DNA from: Paenibacillus sp. DCT19
GTDB lineage: Bacteria > Bacillota > Bacilli > Paenibacillales > Paenibacillaceae
Length of the DNA stretch: 64,000 nt
Direction: 5' to 3'
Assembly (NCBI RefSeq): GCF_003268635.1
Contig: NZ_CP029639.1
Span: 2,491,501 to 2,555,500, forward strand
The notes beneath the pieces are model-generated. The model was not told the origin of the DNA, ran no database searches, and saw only the letters and a program-made list of their open reading frames with translations. Positions 19,382-29,302 of this stretch are shown here, one piece after another. Positions within the stretch are counted from its first letter, which is position 1; every line of letters starts with the position of its first letter. A program made the position numbers and the translations under genes.

Positions 19382-19659
19382 GGAGTACAATTTATTCATG
19401 TCTCCTGTGCTAGCGGTAATTATCAAATGCTGCTGGCGAATCTCATTCTAAAGGTCGTACTCTAAACGTATGTTTACTACAAGAACTTGGCGTTGAAATA
19501 TGCTTGAAGTATAATAGTATTTCGACGAAAGACTTCCAATTAGGACTGATGACGGGGCTAGCAGGCATACGATATGGGGTACTGCGACTACATAATCCTG
19601 ATATTCCTTCTGTTCTTTCATTGGAGATTCCAGTACTTGGTGCGTTTACTGGGACTTAA
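19382..19659 (+). pseudogene. Decayed C-terminal fragment of a LanM-type lanthipeptide synthetase
   Basis: No intact gene lies between dxr and rseP. In one frame, 19414-19659 reads LSNAAGESHSKGRTLNVC... then LMTGLAGIRYGVLRL, HNPDIPSVLSLE and a stop. That closely resembles the C-terminal cyclase end of LanM proteins (GLxxGLAGIGYGLLRL...P.xPSVLxLE). In the +1 frame just upstream, SCASGNYQMLLAN resembles the SLCHGxxGNxxLL zinc-site region, with the expected Cys-His altered. Stops and at least one frameshift separate them. It looks like a relic, with the rest of the gene and any peptide precursor absent. Family assignment is from motif memory, not alignment. Confidence 0.6.
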
Positions 19660-19667
19660 AAAACTTC

Positions 19668-19697
19668 TTGGTATTTAATTAAGAATAATGTTATTCT
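19668..19697 (+). promoter_or_regulatory. Possible sigma-A promoter for rseP
   Basis: TTGGTA (19668-19673), 18-base spacer, TATTCT (19692-19697), 35 bases before the rseP start and downstream of the dxr terminator. Both boxes are imperfect. Confidence 0.4.
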
Positions 19698-19731
19698 AGA
19701 GCATGCATAATAAGTTAAGGAGGTGTAGTGT

Positions 19732-21006
19732 TTGTTGGAGACTCTTAAAATCGCGTTCTATATATTCATGATGTTCTTTGTTATTGTAGCTATTCATGAA
19801 TGGGGCCACTATTATTTTGCGAAGCGTGCTGGCATTTTGGTTCGTGAATTTGCAATTGGATTTGGTCCTAAAATGTTTTCATATAAGAAGGGTGAGACTC
19901 AATTCACGTTCCGTCTGCTTCCTTTTGGTGGATATGCAAGAATGGCTGGTGAAGATCCGGATACTACGGGGATTGATGTAGGACAAACGATATGTGTTAG
20001 AATTAAGGACGATAAGGTTGAGAAAATCTTCACGAGCAATCTTGAAAAATACAAGAATGTAATCAAAGGTGAAGTTTTGCAAATAGACCTGGAAACAGCC
20101 CTTAAAATTGAACTTGATGTTGACGGAGAGCGCATGACCTATGATGTGCATCCTCAGGCTATTATTGTGAACAAAAATGCTAGCATGCAAATCGCGCCTA
20201 AAGATCGTTGGTTTAGCAGTAAAACCGTTGGACAGCGAGCCTTGGCTATTTTTGCCGGCCCGATGATGAACTTTATTCTAGCATTTGTGTTGTTTGCAAT
20301 ATTTGTTCAAGTAAGTGGTGTTCCTGTCGAGAATCCCTCCTACATAAAAATAGCTGATGTTTCAGCAAATACGCCTGCGGAGAAGGCTGGATTTAAAGAG
20401 GGAGATATCATTAAGAGTATTAATGGTACGCCAGTTGGAGTTGACCAACAACAGGTCATTGCTTCCATCTCTGAGTCGAAGGATCAGGCTATGAACTGGA
20501 CAGTGATTCGTGATGGGAAGGAACTTGACGTTTCGGTTACTCCGACATCATTGCCTGGCCAGGAAGGTGGTAAAGTAGGGATCTCCTTAGGATTTCCTAC
20601 AAGACAAGCTGGTTTTGTGGAAACCTTCACGCTATCTGGCAAATATACCATTGAAACATCCAAATTAATTTTCAAAGGCCTTCAACAGCTCGTACAAAAC
20701 TTCGCGCTTGATGATATTGGTGGCCCAGTCAGAACTATTGAGTTAACGGGTGAAATCGCTAAATCGGGGATTGATCGTTTATTATACTGGAGTGCAATGA
20801 TCAGTATTAACCTAGGGATCTTTAACCTGTTACCGATTCCGGCGTTGGATGGCAGCCGTCTTGTGTTTTTAGGAATTGAGGCACTGCGGGGCAGACCGGT
20901 TGACCCGAATCGTGAAGGCATGGTTCACTTTATTGGGTTTGCGATGTTGTTTGTACTGATGCTTGCTGTAACATATAATGATATACTACGTTTAATTAAC
21001 GGATAA
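19732..21006 (+). CDS. rseP: Site-2 protease RseP/RasP (M50 zinc metalloprotease)
   Basis: This intramembrane protease cleaves anti-sigma factors and leftover signal peptides in the membrane. Start TTG 19732 follows AAGGAGGTG (TTG 19735 is equally possible). The 424-aa protein has the zinc motif HEWGH at about residues 22-26 in the first membrane helix, a PDZ domain around 195-280 (NTPAEKAGFKEGDIIKSINGTPV), a third helix region, and the NLLPIPALDGSRLVF segment with the third zinc ligand Asp. It follows the lanM relic and precedes proS as in other Firmicutes (dxr-rasP-proS-polC). Confidence 0.95.
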   Translation: MLETLKIAFYIFMMFFVIVAIHEWGHYYFAKRAGILVREFAIGFGPKMFSYKKGETQFTFRLLPFGGYARMAGEDPDTTGIDVGQTICVRIKDDKVEKIFTSNLEKYKNVIKGEVLQIDLETALKIELDVDGERMTYDVHPQAIIVNKNASMQIAPKDRWFSSKTVGQRALAIFAGPMMNFILAFVLFAIFVQVSGVPVENPSYIKIADVSANTPAEKAGFKEGDIIKSINGTPVGVDQQQVIASISESKDQAMNWTVIRDGKELDVSVTPTSLPGQEGGKVGISLGFPTRQAGFVETFTLSGKYTIETSKLIFKGLQQLVQNFALDDIGGPVRTIELTGEIAKSGIDRLLYWSAMISINLGIFNLLPIPALDGSRLVFLGIEALRGRPVDPNREGMVHFIGFAMLFVLMLAVTYNDILRLING

Positions 21007-21046
21007 TATGGTTTGACTATCTTCTGGTAAATCGGAGGTAGTCGTA

Positions 21047-22522
21047 ATGGGAGGACGCTGGAGTCTTATGTCAAAGGAAAATGAAAAACAGTTTGTAACT
21101 GAAATTACACCACAAAGTGAAGATTTCTCTCGTTGGTACATTGATGTAATCAAAAAAGCAGATTTGATGGATTATTCTCCAGTTCGTGGGTGTATTGTTT
21201 TTAAACCTGACGGATTCGAGATTTGGGAACATATCAAAGACGAAATGGATCGCCGTTTCCGTGAAACGGGTCACCGGAATGCATACTTCCCAATGTTTAT
21301 CCCAGAGAGCTTTTTCCAAAAAGAAAAAGAGCACGTAGAAGGCTTTAACCCTGAACTGCCTTGGGTTACCGAAGCTGGAGGAGAGAAGCTGGAAGAGCGT
21401 CTTGCAATCCGCCCTACATCTGAAACGATTATCGGTCACATGTACTCCAAGTGGATTCAGTCTTATCGTGACTTACCAGTCCTGATCAATCAGTGGGCTA
21501 ACGTTGTGCGTTGGGAGAAAAGAACGTTGCCATTCCTTCGGACAAGTGAGTTCTTGTGGCAAGAAGGACATACTGCACATGAGACGGAAGAAGAAGCACG
21601 CGAGGAAACGATGAAAATGCTTGAAATTTATCGTGAAGTAGTTGAAGAATACCTTGCGATTCCGGTCATTACAGGACAGAAAACAAAATCGGAGAAGTTT
21701 GCCGGTGCGGTAGATACCTTCTCGATTGAAGCGATGATGAAAGATGGCCGTGCGGTGCAAGCTGGTACATCTCACTATATGGGAACAAACTTTGCAAAAG
21801 CTTTTGAAATTCAATATCTTAGCCGTAACAATGAGTTGGAGCTTGCTCATACGACTTCATGGGGAACAAGTACTCGTCTCATTGGTGCGTTGATTATGGT
21901 ACATGGTGATGATCGTGGTTTAGTGCTGCCGCCTAAAGTAGCGCCTACGCAAGTGGTTATGATTCCGATTGGACCGCCAAAAACACGTGATGCTGTTGTA
22001 GGCCGTGCGGATGAGTTATTTGCTGAATTAAAACAAGCTGGGGTTCGTGTCAAAATGGATGACCGTAGCGATGTACGCCCTGGATGGAAGTTCAACGAGT
22101 ATGAGATGCGTGGTGTTCCAATTCGTCTTGAGATCGGGCCACGCGATATGGAAAACGGCGTTTGTGTTCTTGTATCTCGGATTACAGGTGAGAAGAAAGT
22201 TGTTGAGCAGGCTAACCTGGTTGAAGAAATTCAAACGATGCTGGCACAAGTTCAAGCCGATATGTTGGCGCGTGCACGTACATTTATGTCGGACAACTTC
22301 TATTCGGTAGATACATTGGATGAGATGAAAGAGCTAATGGAGAATAAACGTGGTTTCACGCTAGCAGGATGGTGCGGCTCAGAAGCGTGCGAAGATAAAG
22401 TAAGAGAAGTAACGGGCGCTACAAGCCGGAACATCCCGTTCCAGCCTGCAGAAGAAAAACATACGTGCCTGGCTTGTGGAGAAAAAGCACAACATACCGT
22501 CGTATTTGCAAGAGCCTACTAA
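21047..22522 (+). CDS. proS: Prolyl-tRNA synthetase, short archaeal/eukaryal-like type
   Basis: ProS charges tRNA-Pro. ATG 21047 has GGAGGT 7 bases upstream (491 aa); ATG 21068 (MSKENEKQFV) is the alternative by homology. The class II signatures are present: RPTSETIIGHMYSKW, RTSEFLWQEGHTAHET, and GGxxMVHGDDRGLVLPP as motif 3. The ~180-residue INS editing domain of the usual bacterial long form is absent. A C-terminal Cys pattern (GWCGSEAC ... CLACGEKA) can bind zinc and the chain ends in Tyr, both typical of the archaeal/eukaryal type. It sits at the usual bacterial position between rseP and polC. Confidence 0.95.
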   Translation: MGGRWSLMSKENEKQFVTEITPQSEDFSRWYIDVIKKADLMDYSPVRGCIVFKPDGFEIWEHIKDEMDRRFRETGHRNAYFPMFIPESFFQKEKEHVEGFNPELPWVTEAGGEKLEERLAIRPTSETIIGHMYSKWIQSYRDLPVLINQWANVVRWEKRTLPFLRTSEFLWQEGHTAHETEEEAREETMKMLEIYREVVEEYLAIPVITGQKTKSEKFAGAVDTFSIEAMMKDGRAVQAGTSHYMGTNFAKAFEIQYLSRNNELELAHTTSWGTSTRLIGALIMVHGDDRGLVLPPKVAPTQVVMIPIGPPKTRDAVVGRADELFAELKQAGVRVKMDDRSDVRPGWKFNEYEMRGVPIRLEIGPRDMENGVCVLVSRITGEKKVVEQANLVEEIQTMLAQVQADMLARARTFMSDNFYSVDTLDEMKELMENKRGFTLAGWCGSEACEDKVREVTGATSRNIPFQPAEEKHTCLACGEKAQHTVVFARAY

Positions 22523-22548
22523 GTAACACGGGCTTCGTCATATTGGCA

Positions 22549-22574
22549 TTGAAATTATGAAAACATAATTTCAA
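22549..22574 (+). terminator. AT-rich hairpin after proS
   Basis: TTGAAATTATG (22549-22559), loop AAAA, CATAATTTCAA (22564-22574): a perfect 11-bp stem 27 bases after the proS stop. No T-run follows, so it may stabilise the 3' end rather than terminate. Confidence 0.45.
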
Positions 22575-22608
22575 TCTAGCAAAAGGTTGTTTGCTGGTTA
22601 AGGTAGGA

Positions 22609-22684
22609 ATGAAAAGCTTCTGTCGGATAAAATGAGTCGGTGCCGTTCGGATCGGGGACATTTTTGATTACAGAGGCTTTTCAT
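22609..22684 (+). promoter_or_regulatory. Long-range 15-bp stem in the polC leader
   Basis: ATGAAAAGCTTCTGT (22609-22623) pairs with ACAGAGGCTTTTCAT (22670-22684) through 15 pairs including one G-U, enclosing 46 bases that contain several CGG/CCG segments able to pair internally. The structure ends 28 bases before the polC start, near its ribosome-binding site GAGGAGG. I do not recognise a known riboswitch. Confidence 0.5.
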
Positions 22685-22712
22685 GCTTTGAGGGGCAACG
22701 AGGAGGAACATT

Positions 22713-25700
22713 ATGAGTGGATTCGAGGAGAAGAGAAAAAGATTTGAATTATTGATGAAACAGACGGATCTTCCGGCAGGGCTGGTGGAGCCTTATTTTA
22801 TGGATGGTTGGATTGAACAGGTGGAAACAAGCCGTAGTAATCGAGACTGGACTATTTTGATTGCCAAGGATACCTTGGTGCCTGCTCCGATCTATCGTAC
22901 ATTCTGCCTGCATATTCAGGAGAAAATGAACCATATTGCCAAAATTTCGTTTGGCTTTAAGTATAGTGATTCCGTTTTGTCTACAGATATAGTGAGTGAG
23001 TACTGGAATTTGTTCCTTGAATGGGTTGCTCGTGAAATTCCATCGGTTAATGGCTGGATGAGCCGTACCAAATTTGAATGTGAAGCGGACTTATTGCAAT
23101 TGACCATGAGTGATGCAACATCGATGGAGCTTGCGAAGAAGAAGCAAATTGATCAAGCAATTACCCGTTTTTATGAGAAGTATTTCCATACACCGCTGAA
23201 AGTCAAAATGAAAGTAGGTCAGATGGAGAGCAACAAAGAAGCATTAGAACAGTTCCAGCTTAAAAAACAGGAAGAAGAGCGTCAGGTCATTGAGAAGATG
23301 ATGAGTGAGGTAGAACCTGAAATGCCTGAAGAAGAAGAGCAAGGGGATGTCCGTCTGCAGATGGGATATGACATCAAAGAACCCGCTGTTCCGATGCAGG
23401 AAATTCAGGATGAAGAGAAGAAGGTCACCTTGCAAGGGACGATTTTTGGTCTGGATCGCAAGGAATTGCGTAATGGTAATACGTTGTTCACCTTCTATCT
23501 GACAGACTTTACGGATTCCATGCAAATGAAAATGTTTGCGAAAACAAAAGAAGATGTGCGAATTCTAAGTTTGTTGGCGAATGGGAAATGGGTGAAAGTA
23601 CGTGGTCGTGTTGAATATGACCGTTTCATGCAGATCCCTGAACTTGCAATGATTCCTTCAGACTTGGTTGAAGTAAAGGCACCGCCATCCCGCAAGGATA
23701 AAGCTGCCGAGAAACGGGTGGAATTCCATTTGCACTCTACCATGAGTACGATGGATGCTGTGACCTCCATTGATAAGTATGTGAAAACCGCAGCAGAGTG
23801 GGGACATAAAGCCATTGCTGTGAGTGATCATGGTGGTGTTCAGGTATACCCGGAGGCAGCAAAAGCAGCTAAGAAAAACGGGATTAAAATGATCTATGGA
23901 CTAGAAGCCAATGTAGTGAATGATTCTGTGGCCGTCGTTTTGAATCCTCAGCCATTGGATCTCAGGGCCTCAACGTATATCGTTTTTGATATTGAGACCA
24001 CCGGTCTCTCTGTAACTCAGAACAAAATCATTGAGATTGCAGCAGTGAAGGTGGAAGATGGCAAGGAGATTGATCGTTTTGCTACGTTTGTGAATCCGCA
24101 TGAACGAATTCCATATAACATCCAGCAGTTGACCAACATCAATGATGAGATGGTGAAAGACGCTCCGGAACTCGAACCTGTCATCCAAGACTTTGTGAAA
24201 TTTGCAGGAGATGGCATTCTGGTCGCTCATAACGCACGTTTTGATATGGGCTTTATCCAGGCTTCGTTAAAACAATTGGGTATGCCTGAGTTAACGAATC
24301 CAGTGCTTGATACGCTGGAACTCGCAAGATTGTTGTATCCAAAAATGAAAAACCACCGTCTTAATACACTCGCAGATAAATATAAAGTGGCCCTTGAAAG
24401 CCATCACCGAGCAATTGATGATACAATTGCGCTCGCAGGTATTCTTAATGGGTTGGTGAATGATGCCGCTCAGTTAAAAGGGCTAACGATGCTTGATCGA
24501 CTGAATGATTATGTTGGTGTGGATCTATCGAATACACGTCCATTCCATTGTGGAATATATGCACTGAATGATATTGGTAAGAAAAATCTCTATAAATTGG
24601 TTTCTCTCTCTCATACAGAGCATTTTAAACGGGTGCCCTGCATTCCTAAATCCAAACTAGTCAATTTACGCGAAGGTCTGATTATCTTGTCTGGCTGTGA
24701 AAAAGGTGAGTTCTTCGAAGCAGTGCTTAACAAATCGCTTGAAGAAGCTGAGGAGATTGCAGAGTTTTATGACATTCTGGAGATTCAACCTCTGACGATG
24801 TACATGCACCTCGTTGATAAAGGGCTAGTTGCGACCCCAGAAGAGATCAAAACAGCGATACAGAAAGTCATTAATATCGGTGCGAAGCAGGAGAAACCTG
24901 TTATTGCCACAGGCAATGTTCACTACTTGGAGCCACGTGACAAGCTATATCGTGATATTACGATTCACGGCATTACGGGATTTAGCCCGTTGAAAGATCA
25001 GCGCAAGCCAGATGCCCACTTGAGAACAACGGATGAAATGCTGGAAGAGTTCAAGTTCCTAGGTCAAGATAAAGCCTACGAGGTTGTTGTGACCAATACG
25101 GTTGAACTTGCTGACCGTTTTGAAGAAATCAAGCTGTTCCCGGACAAGCTGTTCACACCAATTCTGGAAGGTGCGGACGAAGAAATTCGTAACACCTGCT
25201 ATAATACGGCGAAGTCAATCTATGGAGAAGATTTACCAGAGGTCATTATCGCACGATTGGAAAAAGAACTGATCCCGATTATTAAATACGGTTTCTCTGC
25301 CAACTATCTCATATCGGAACGGTTGGTTAAAAAGTCGAACCAGGATGGTTATCTTGTAGGTTCTCGGGCTCGGTTGGTTCATCGGTTGTTGCTACGTTCC
25401 TCGGCATCTCTGAGGTTAATCCATTGCCTGCGCATTACATCTGTATAAATTCGGAATGTAAACACAGTGAGTGGTTCCTTGACGGGAGTGTTCGAAGCGG
25501 GTTTGACCTTCCTGAGAAGGAGTGTCCGGATTGCGGAAACACGCTGAAAGGTGAAGGGCAAGATATTCCGTTTGAGACCTTCCTTGGATTTAAAGGGGAT
25601 AAGGTTCCCGATATCGACTTGAACTTCTCAGGGGATTACCAGCCACATGCACATAACTATACCAAGGTACTATTTAGTGAGAAAAGTGTATTCCGTGCTG

Positions 25701-27031
25701 GAACCATCGGTACCGTAGCTGAGAAGACTGCATTTGGATTTGCCAAGAAATACGAGGAAGAGCATCATAAGAAATGGCGCGGAGCAGAGCTGAATCGCTT
25801 AGCTTCAGGATGTACGGGCGTAAAACGGAGCACTGGACAGCACCCCGGTGGGATTGTCGTAGTACCAGATTACATTGAAGTTGAAGATGTAACTCCAGTA
25901 CAGTACCCAGCAGATGATGTTACCGCAGAGTGGAAAACGACACACTTTGACTATCATGCTTTCGAAGAAAATTTGTTGAAGCTTGATATCTTAGGTCACG
26001 ATGATCCGACAATGATGCGGATGTTGCAGGATTTGACAGGAATCGATCCAACAACAATTCCGATGAATGATCCGAAAGTCATGAGTATGTTCAACTCTAC
26101 AGAAGCTCTTGGCGTATCACCTGAACAGATTCGTTCCCCTGTTGCCACATTTGGAGTACCGGAGATGGGAACGAAATTTGTGCGTCAGATGTTAATTGAA
26201 TCTCAGCCGACTTCATTTGCCGATTTGCTGCAGATTTCTGGTCTGTCTCACGGAACGGGAGTATGGTTAGGTAACGCACAGGATCTCATCAAAAACGGAA
26301 CATGTAATATCAAAACCGTAATTGGATGTCGAGATGATATCATGTTGTTCCTCATTTATAAGGCTGGCATGGATGCAAGCTTGGCCTTTAAAATTACGGA
26401 AAGTGTGCGTAAGGGTAGAGGTTTGCCGCAGGAATGGATTGATGAGATGAAAAATTGTAAAGTGCCGCAATGGTACATTGATTCTTGTCTCAAGATCCAG
26501 TACATGTTCCCTAAAGCTCACGCGGCTGCTTATGTTATTTCCGCAGTTCGTACCGCGTTCTTCAAGCTTTATCACCCCATTGAGTATTATGCGACATACT
26601 TTACAGTACGCGCAGATGAGTTTGACATTGGACTGGTATGTCAGGGGTATGAAGCGATCTATAAGAAGATCGTAGAAATTGAACAATTAGGATTCCAAGC
26701 ACCACCAAAAGAAAAAAACATGCTGCCAATTCTTGAGATGGCGCTCGAGATGACAGCTCGTGGATTCTCGCTGAAGCCGATCGACCTCTATCGCTCAGAA
26801 GCAACGAAGTTCATTGTTGATGGAACCTCATTGATTCCTCCGTTCTCCGCTTTGGCAGGAATTGGTGACAATGCTGCGCGTAATATCGCAGGTGCCAGAG
26901 ATCATGGTGAGTTCCTGTCGATTGAGGACTTCCAGCAGAAGTCTAAGGCATCTAAAACGATTGTCGAACTGTTGTCCAGTATGGGTTGTTTCCGGGGTCT
27001 TCCTGAGAGCAATCAACTCTCTCTTTTCTAA
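22713..27031 (+). CDS. polC: DNA polymerase III alpha subunit PolC, interrupted by an apparent 1-base deletion
   Basis: PolC is the main replicative polymerase of low-GC Gram-positives and carries its own proofreading exonuclease. The frame breaks at 25366-25368: DGYLVGSR is followed by a wrong-frame tail ending at 25448, while one base back the sequence continues as [20 protein letters not shown]. One missing G in the GGG run explains it, and the repaired protein is about 1439 aa against 1437 in B. subtilis. Domain order is normal: OB fold (~235-330), PHP from ~335 ([14 protein letters not shown]), DEDDh exonuclease from ~422 (FDIETTGL), zinc finger ~908 (CINSEC..CPDCG), catalytic palm ~965 ([11 protein letters not shown]). 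Confidence 0.95.
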
Positions 27032-27117
27032 TGTAGTCTTTACTGGGGCAAACATGGTTAAGGTCAACTCGTAATTTTTTCTTCATTAGTGTGTAATTTG
27101 CCTTAAAGATCGCTTAC

Positions 27118-27146
27118 TTGTCACTATTACCAGACTATGTTATAAT
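27118..27146 (+). promoter_or_regulatory. Strong sigma-A promoter of the rimP-nusA-infB operon
   Basis: TTGTCA (27118-27123), 17-base spacer, TATAAT (27141-27146), with TG one base upstream of the -10. Close to consensus; it starts a ~130-base leader. Confidence 0.85.
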
Positions 27147-27178
27147 TTTTGAAGTGAACGAGATAGTACGAATTTCTG

Positions 27179-27200
27179 AAGAGTGGGGAAACCCACTCTT
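27179..27200 (+). promoter_or_regulatory. GAAA-tetraloop hairpin in the rimP operon leader
   Basis: AAGAGTGGG (27179-27187), loop GAAA, CCCACTCTT (27192-27200): a perfect 9-bp stem with a stable GNRA loop about 25 bases after the expected transcription start. The tail TTAGTCTTTGG is only weakly T-rich. It may be an attenuator or a NusA-linked control element, by position. Confidence 0.55.
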
Positions 27201-27284
27201 TAGTCTTTGGTATACAAGAATCTTGGGTATTTAATCATCTGCCAGCGATGATGCTGGTGTAACCTAAGTTGGAGGTTATCGGTT

Positions 27285-27746
27285 TTGAGCACAACGAACA
27301 TTAAAGATACCGTGGAAGAAATGATCCAACCCTACTTGAATGAACAAGGCTTCGAGCTGGTTGACATCGAATACGTCAAAGAAGGCAGCAACTGGTTTTT
27401 ACGGGTGTATGTCGACAAAGAAGGTGGCATCGACATCGACGATTGCGTCTTGATCAGCGAAAAGCTGAGCGCCAAGCTGGATGAGAACGATCCGATTCCA
27501 ACCGTCTATTTCCTTGAAGTGTCTTCTCCCGGTGCGGAACGTCCACTGAAAAAAGCGGCGGATGTTGCCAAAGCCGTAGGCAAAAATGTCTTTGTGACAA
27601 CCTACGAGCCGGTGAATGGAATGAAGGAATTCGAAGGCAAATTGCTTTCCTTTGATAACGGGGAGCTTGTCATCGAAGCAGGCAAGAAACAGCATGCCGT
27701 TTCTTACGAAAAGGTTGCCAGTGCGCGCCTAGCTATTTTGTTTTAA
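27285..27746 (+). CDS. rimP: Ribosome maturation factor RimP
   Basis: RimP assists assembly of the 30S subunit. Start TTG 27285 is 9 bases after GGAGG. The 153-aa protein has the N-terminal domain with [22 protein letters not shown] and the [16 protein letters not shown] helix, then the [11 protein letters not shown] motif and a C-terminal SH3-like barrel. It heads the operon containing nusA and infB, the standard arrangement. Confidence 0.95.
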   Translation: MSTTNIKDTVEEMIQPYLNEQGFELVDIEYVKEGSNWFLRVYVDKEGGIDIDDCVLISEKLSAKLDENDPIPTVYFLEVSSPGAERPLKKAADVAKAVGKNVFVTTYEPVNGMKEFEGKLLSFDNGELVIEAGKKQHAVSYEKVASARLAILF

Positions 27747-27778
27747 GTGCCTTGTTCACTTTATTAATGAAAAAGACA

Positions 27779-27842
27779 CATCTCACGATAACGGCAAGGT
27801 GCTCAGGAGTTCAGAGCCTTTCGCCGTTTTACGTATGAGATG
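27779..27842 (+). promoter_or_regulatory. Large hairpin between rimP and nusA
   Basis: CATCTCA (27779-27785) pairs with TGAGATG (27836-27842), and inside it AACGGC-AAGG (27790-27799) pairs with CCTT..GCCGTT (27817-27828). The stem occupies most of the 123-base spacer and ends 10 bases before the nusA ribosome-binding site. No T-run follows. Function unknown; RNase processing or translational control are possible. Confidence 0.5.
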
Positions 27843-27869
27843 CCATGTTTGAAAGGGGGATCAACATTC

Positions 27870-28967
27870 ATGAGTATGGATTTTATTGAAGCAATGAATG
27901 AGTTGGAGCGTGAAAAAGGGATCAGTAAGGATGTGCTGTTTGAAGCGATCGAGGCAGCCCTGATCTCCAGCTACAAGCGGAATTTCAACACCGCTCAGAA
28001 CGTGCGTGTTGATATGAACCGCAATACTGGGGTTATCCGGGTATATGCTCGCAAACTGATCGTGGAGGAAGTTCTTGATTCACGTACCGAAATTTCATTG
28101 CCTGCTGCACGAGAAATCAACCCACACTTCCAGCTGGAAGATATTGCGGAGATCGAAGTAACGCCACGCGATTTTGGCCGTATCGCCGCACAAACTGCCA
28201 AACAGGTAGTGACCCAGCGGATTCGTGAAGCCGAACGTGGCCTGATCTACAACGCTTTCGTTGATAAGGAAGAGGATATCGTGACGGGAGTAGTGCAGCG
28301 TCAGGATTTGCGCAATATCTACATCGATCTGGGCAAAATCGAAGCGGCTTTACCGCTGACCGAATTGATGCCAAACGAGAAATTTGTTCATGGTGATCGT
28401 ATTAAAGCTTACATCACCAAGGTCGAGAATACGACCAAAGGGCCGCAAATCATTTTGTCCCGTACACACCCGGGCTTGTTGAAACGCCTCTTTGAACTGG
28501 AAGTTCCTGAAATTTTCGACGGTGTGGTTGAGATTAGATCCGTTGCGCGTGAAGCGGGCTTCCGCTCCAAAATCGCTGTGCATTCCCGTAATGAGGAAGT
28601 AGATCCAGTTGGATCATGCGTAGGCCCTAAAGGGATGCGCGTGCAGACCATTGTGGGTGAGCTGCGCGGTGAAAAAATTGACATTGTTCGTTACTCCGAT
28701 CAGGTGGACGAATATGTGGCTAATGCACTGAGTCCTTCCAAGGTGTTGGAAGTTCAAGTGTTTGAGGAAGAAAAGATGGCTCGGGTTATCGTTCCGGACT
28801 ATCAACTGTCCCTCGCAATCGGGATCAAAGGTCAAAATGCCCGATTGGCAGCCAAGCTGACCGGCTGGAAAATCGACATTAAGAGCGAGAGCCAGGCGGA
28901 ACAGGAATTCGGCAGAGAAAAAGATTCTTCTTCGGAAATGCATCAAGATTCCGTCTCCGTCGACTAA
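27870..28967 (+). CDS. nusA: Transcription termination/antitermination factor NusA
   Basis: NusA binds RNA polymerase and modulates pausing, termination and antitermination. ATG 27870 is behind AAAGGGGGATC; the upstream frame from 27840 is not needed. The 365-aa protein has the N-terminal polymerase-binding domain, an S1 domain (KEEDIVTGVVQRQDLRNIYIDLG), KH1 (PVGSCVGPKGMRVQTIVGELRGEKIDIV) and KH2 (LAIGIKGQNARLAAKLTGWKIDI). It lacks the C-terminal acidic repeats of enterobacteria, as usual in Firmicutes. Confidence 0.97.
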   Translation: MSMDFIEAMNELEREKGISKDVLFEAIEAALISSYKRNFNTAQNVRVDMNRNTGVIRVYARKLIVEEVLDSRTEISLPAAREINPHFQLEDIAEIEVTPRDFGRIAAQTAKQVVTQRIREAERGLIYNAFVDKEEDIVTGVVQRQDLRNIYIDLGKIEAALPLTELMPNEKFVHGDRIKAYITKVENTTKGPQIILSRTHPGLLKRLFELEVPEIFDGVVEIRSVAREAGFRSKIAVHSRNEEVDPVGSCVGPKGMRVQTIVGELRGEKIDIVRYSDQVDEYVANALSPSKVLEVQVFEEEKMARVIVPDYQLSLAIGIKGQNARLAAKLTGWKIDIKSESQAEQEFGREKDSSSEMHQDSVSVD

Positions 28968-28993
28968 AGTAAAGCACGGGGGGGCGTTAACGT

Positions 28994-29302
28994 ATGAAAA
29001 CCAAAAAAGTACCGCTGCGCAAATGTGTGGCGTGTCAGGAAATGATGCCTAAAAAGCAACTAATCCGAATCGTTAAGACGCCAGAGGATGAAGTGCTGAT
29101 CGATTTAACTGGCAAAAAATCCGGACGTGGTGCTTATTTATGCGGTAAGGAATCCTGTTTTAAGCTTGCACTTAAAAACCGGTCTTTGGATCGGGCGCTA
29201 AAAGGCAAGGTTTCACCGGAAATTTATGAGCAATTGGCTGCAGACTTTATTAAGGTAGAGGATGCATTCAAGGCTGCACAGGAGCGTGAAGAAGATGAGT
29301 AA
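28994..29302 (+). CDS. ylxR: YlxR family nucleic-acid-binding protein (RnpM)
   Basis: YlxR (RnpM) is a small RNA-binding protein linked in B. subtilis to modulation of RNase P. The 102-aa protein contains the family's KCVACQEMMPKKQLIRIV start and the SGRGAYLC motif. It lies in the fixed nusA-ylxR-ylxQ-infB order and overlaps ylxQ by 8 bases. The start follows GGGGGGCG. Confidence 0.93.
   Translation: MKTKKVPLRKCVACQEMMPKKQLIRIVKTPEDEVLIDLTGKKSGRGAYLCGKESCFKLALKNRSLDRALKGKVSPEIYEQLAADFIKVEDAFKAAQEREEDE

Noticed and set aside
21007..21046. T-box leader before proS
   Set aside because: Only 40 bases separate rseP and proS, too short, and no T-box sequence is present.
27840..27869. Upstream ATG 27840 as the nusA start
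   Set aside because: No Shine-Dalgarno sequence, non-conserved extra residues, and AAAGGGGGATC is correctly placed for ATG 27870.
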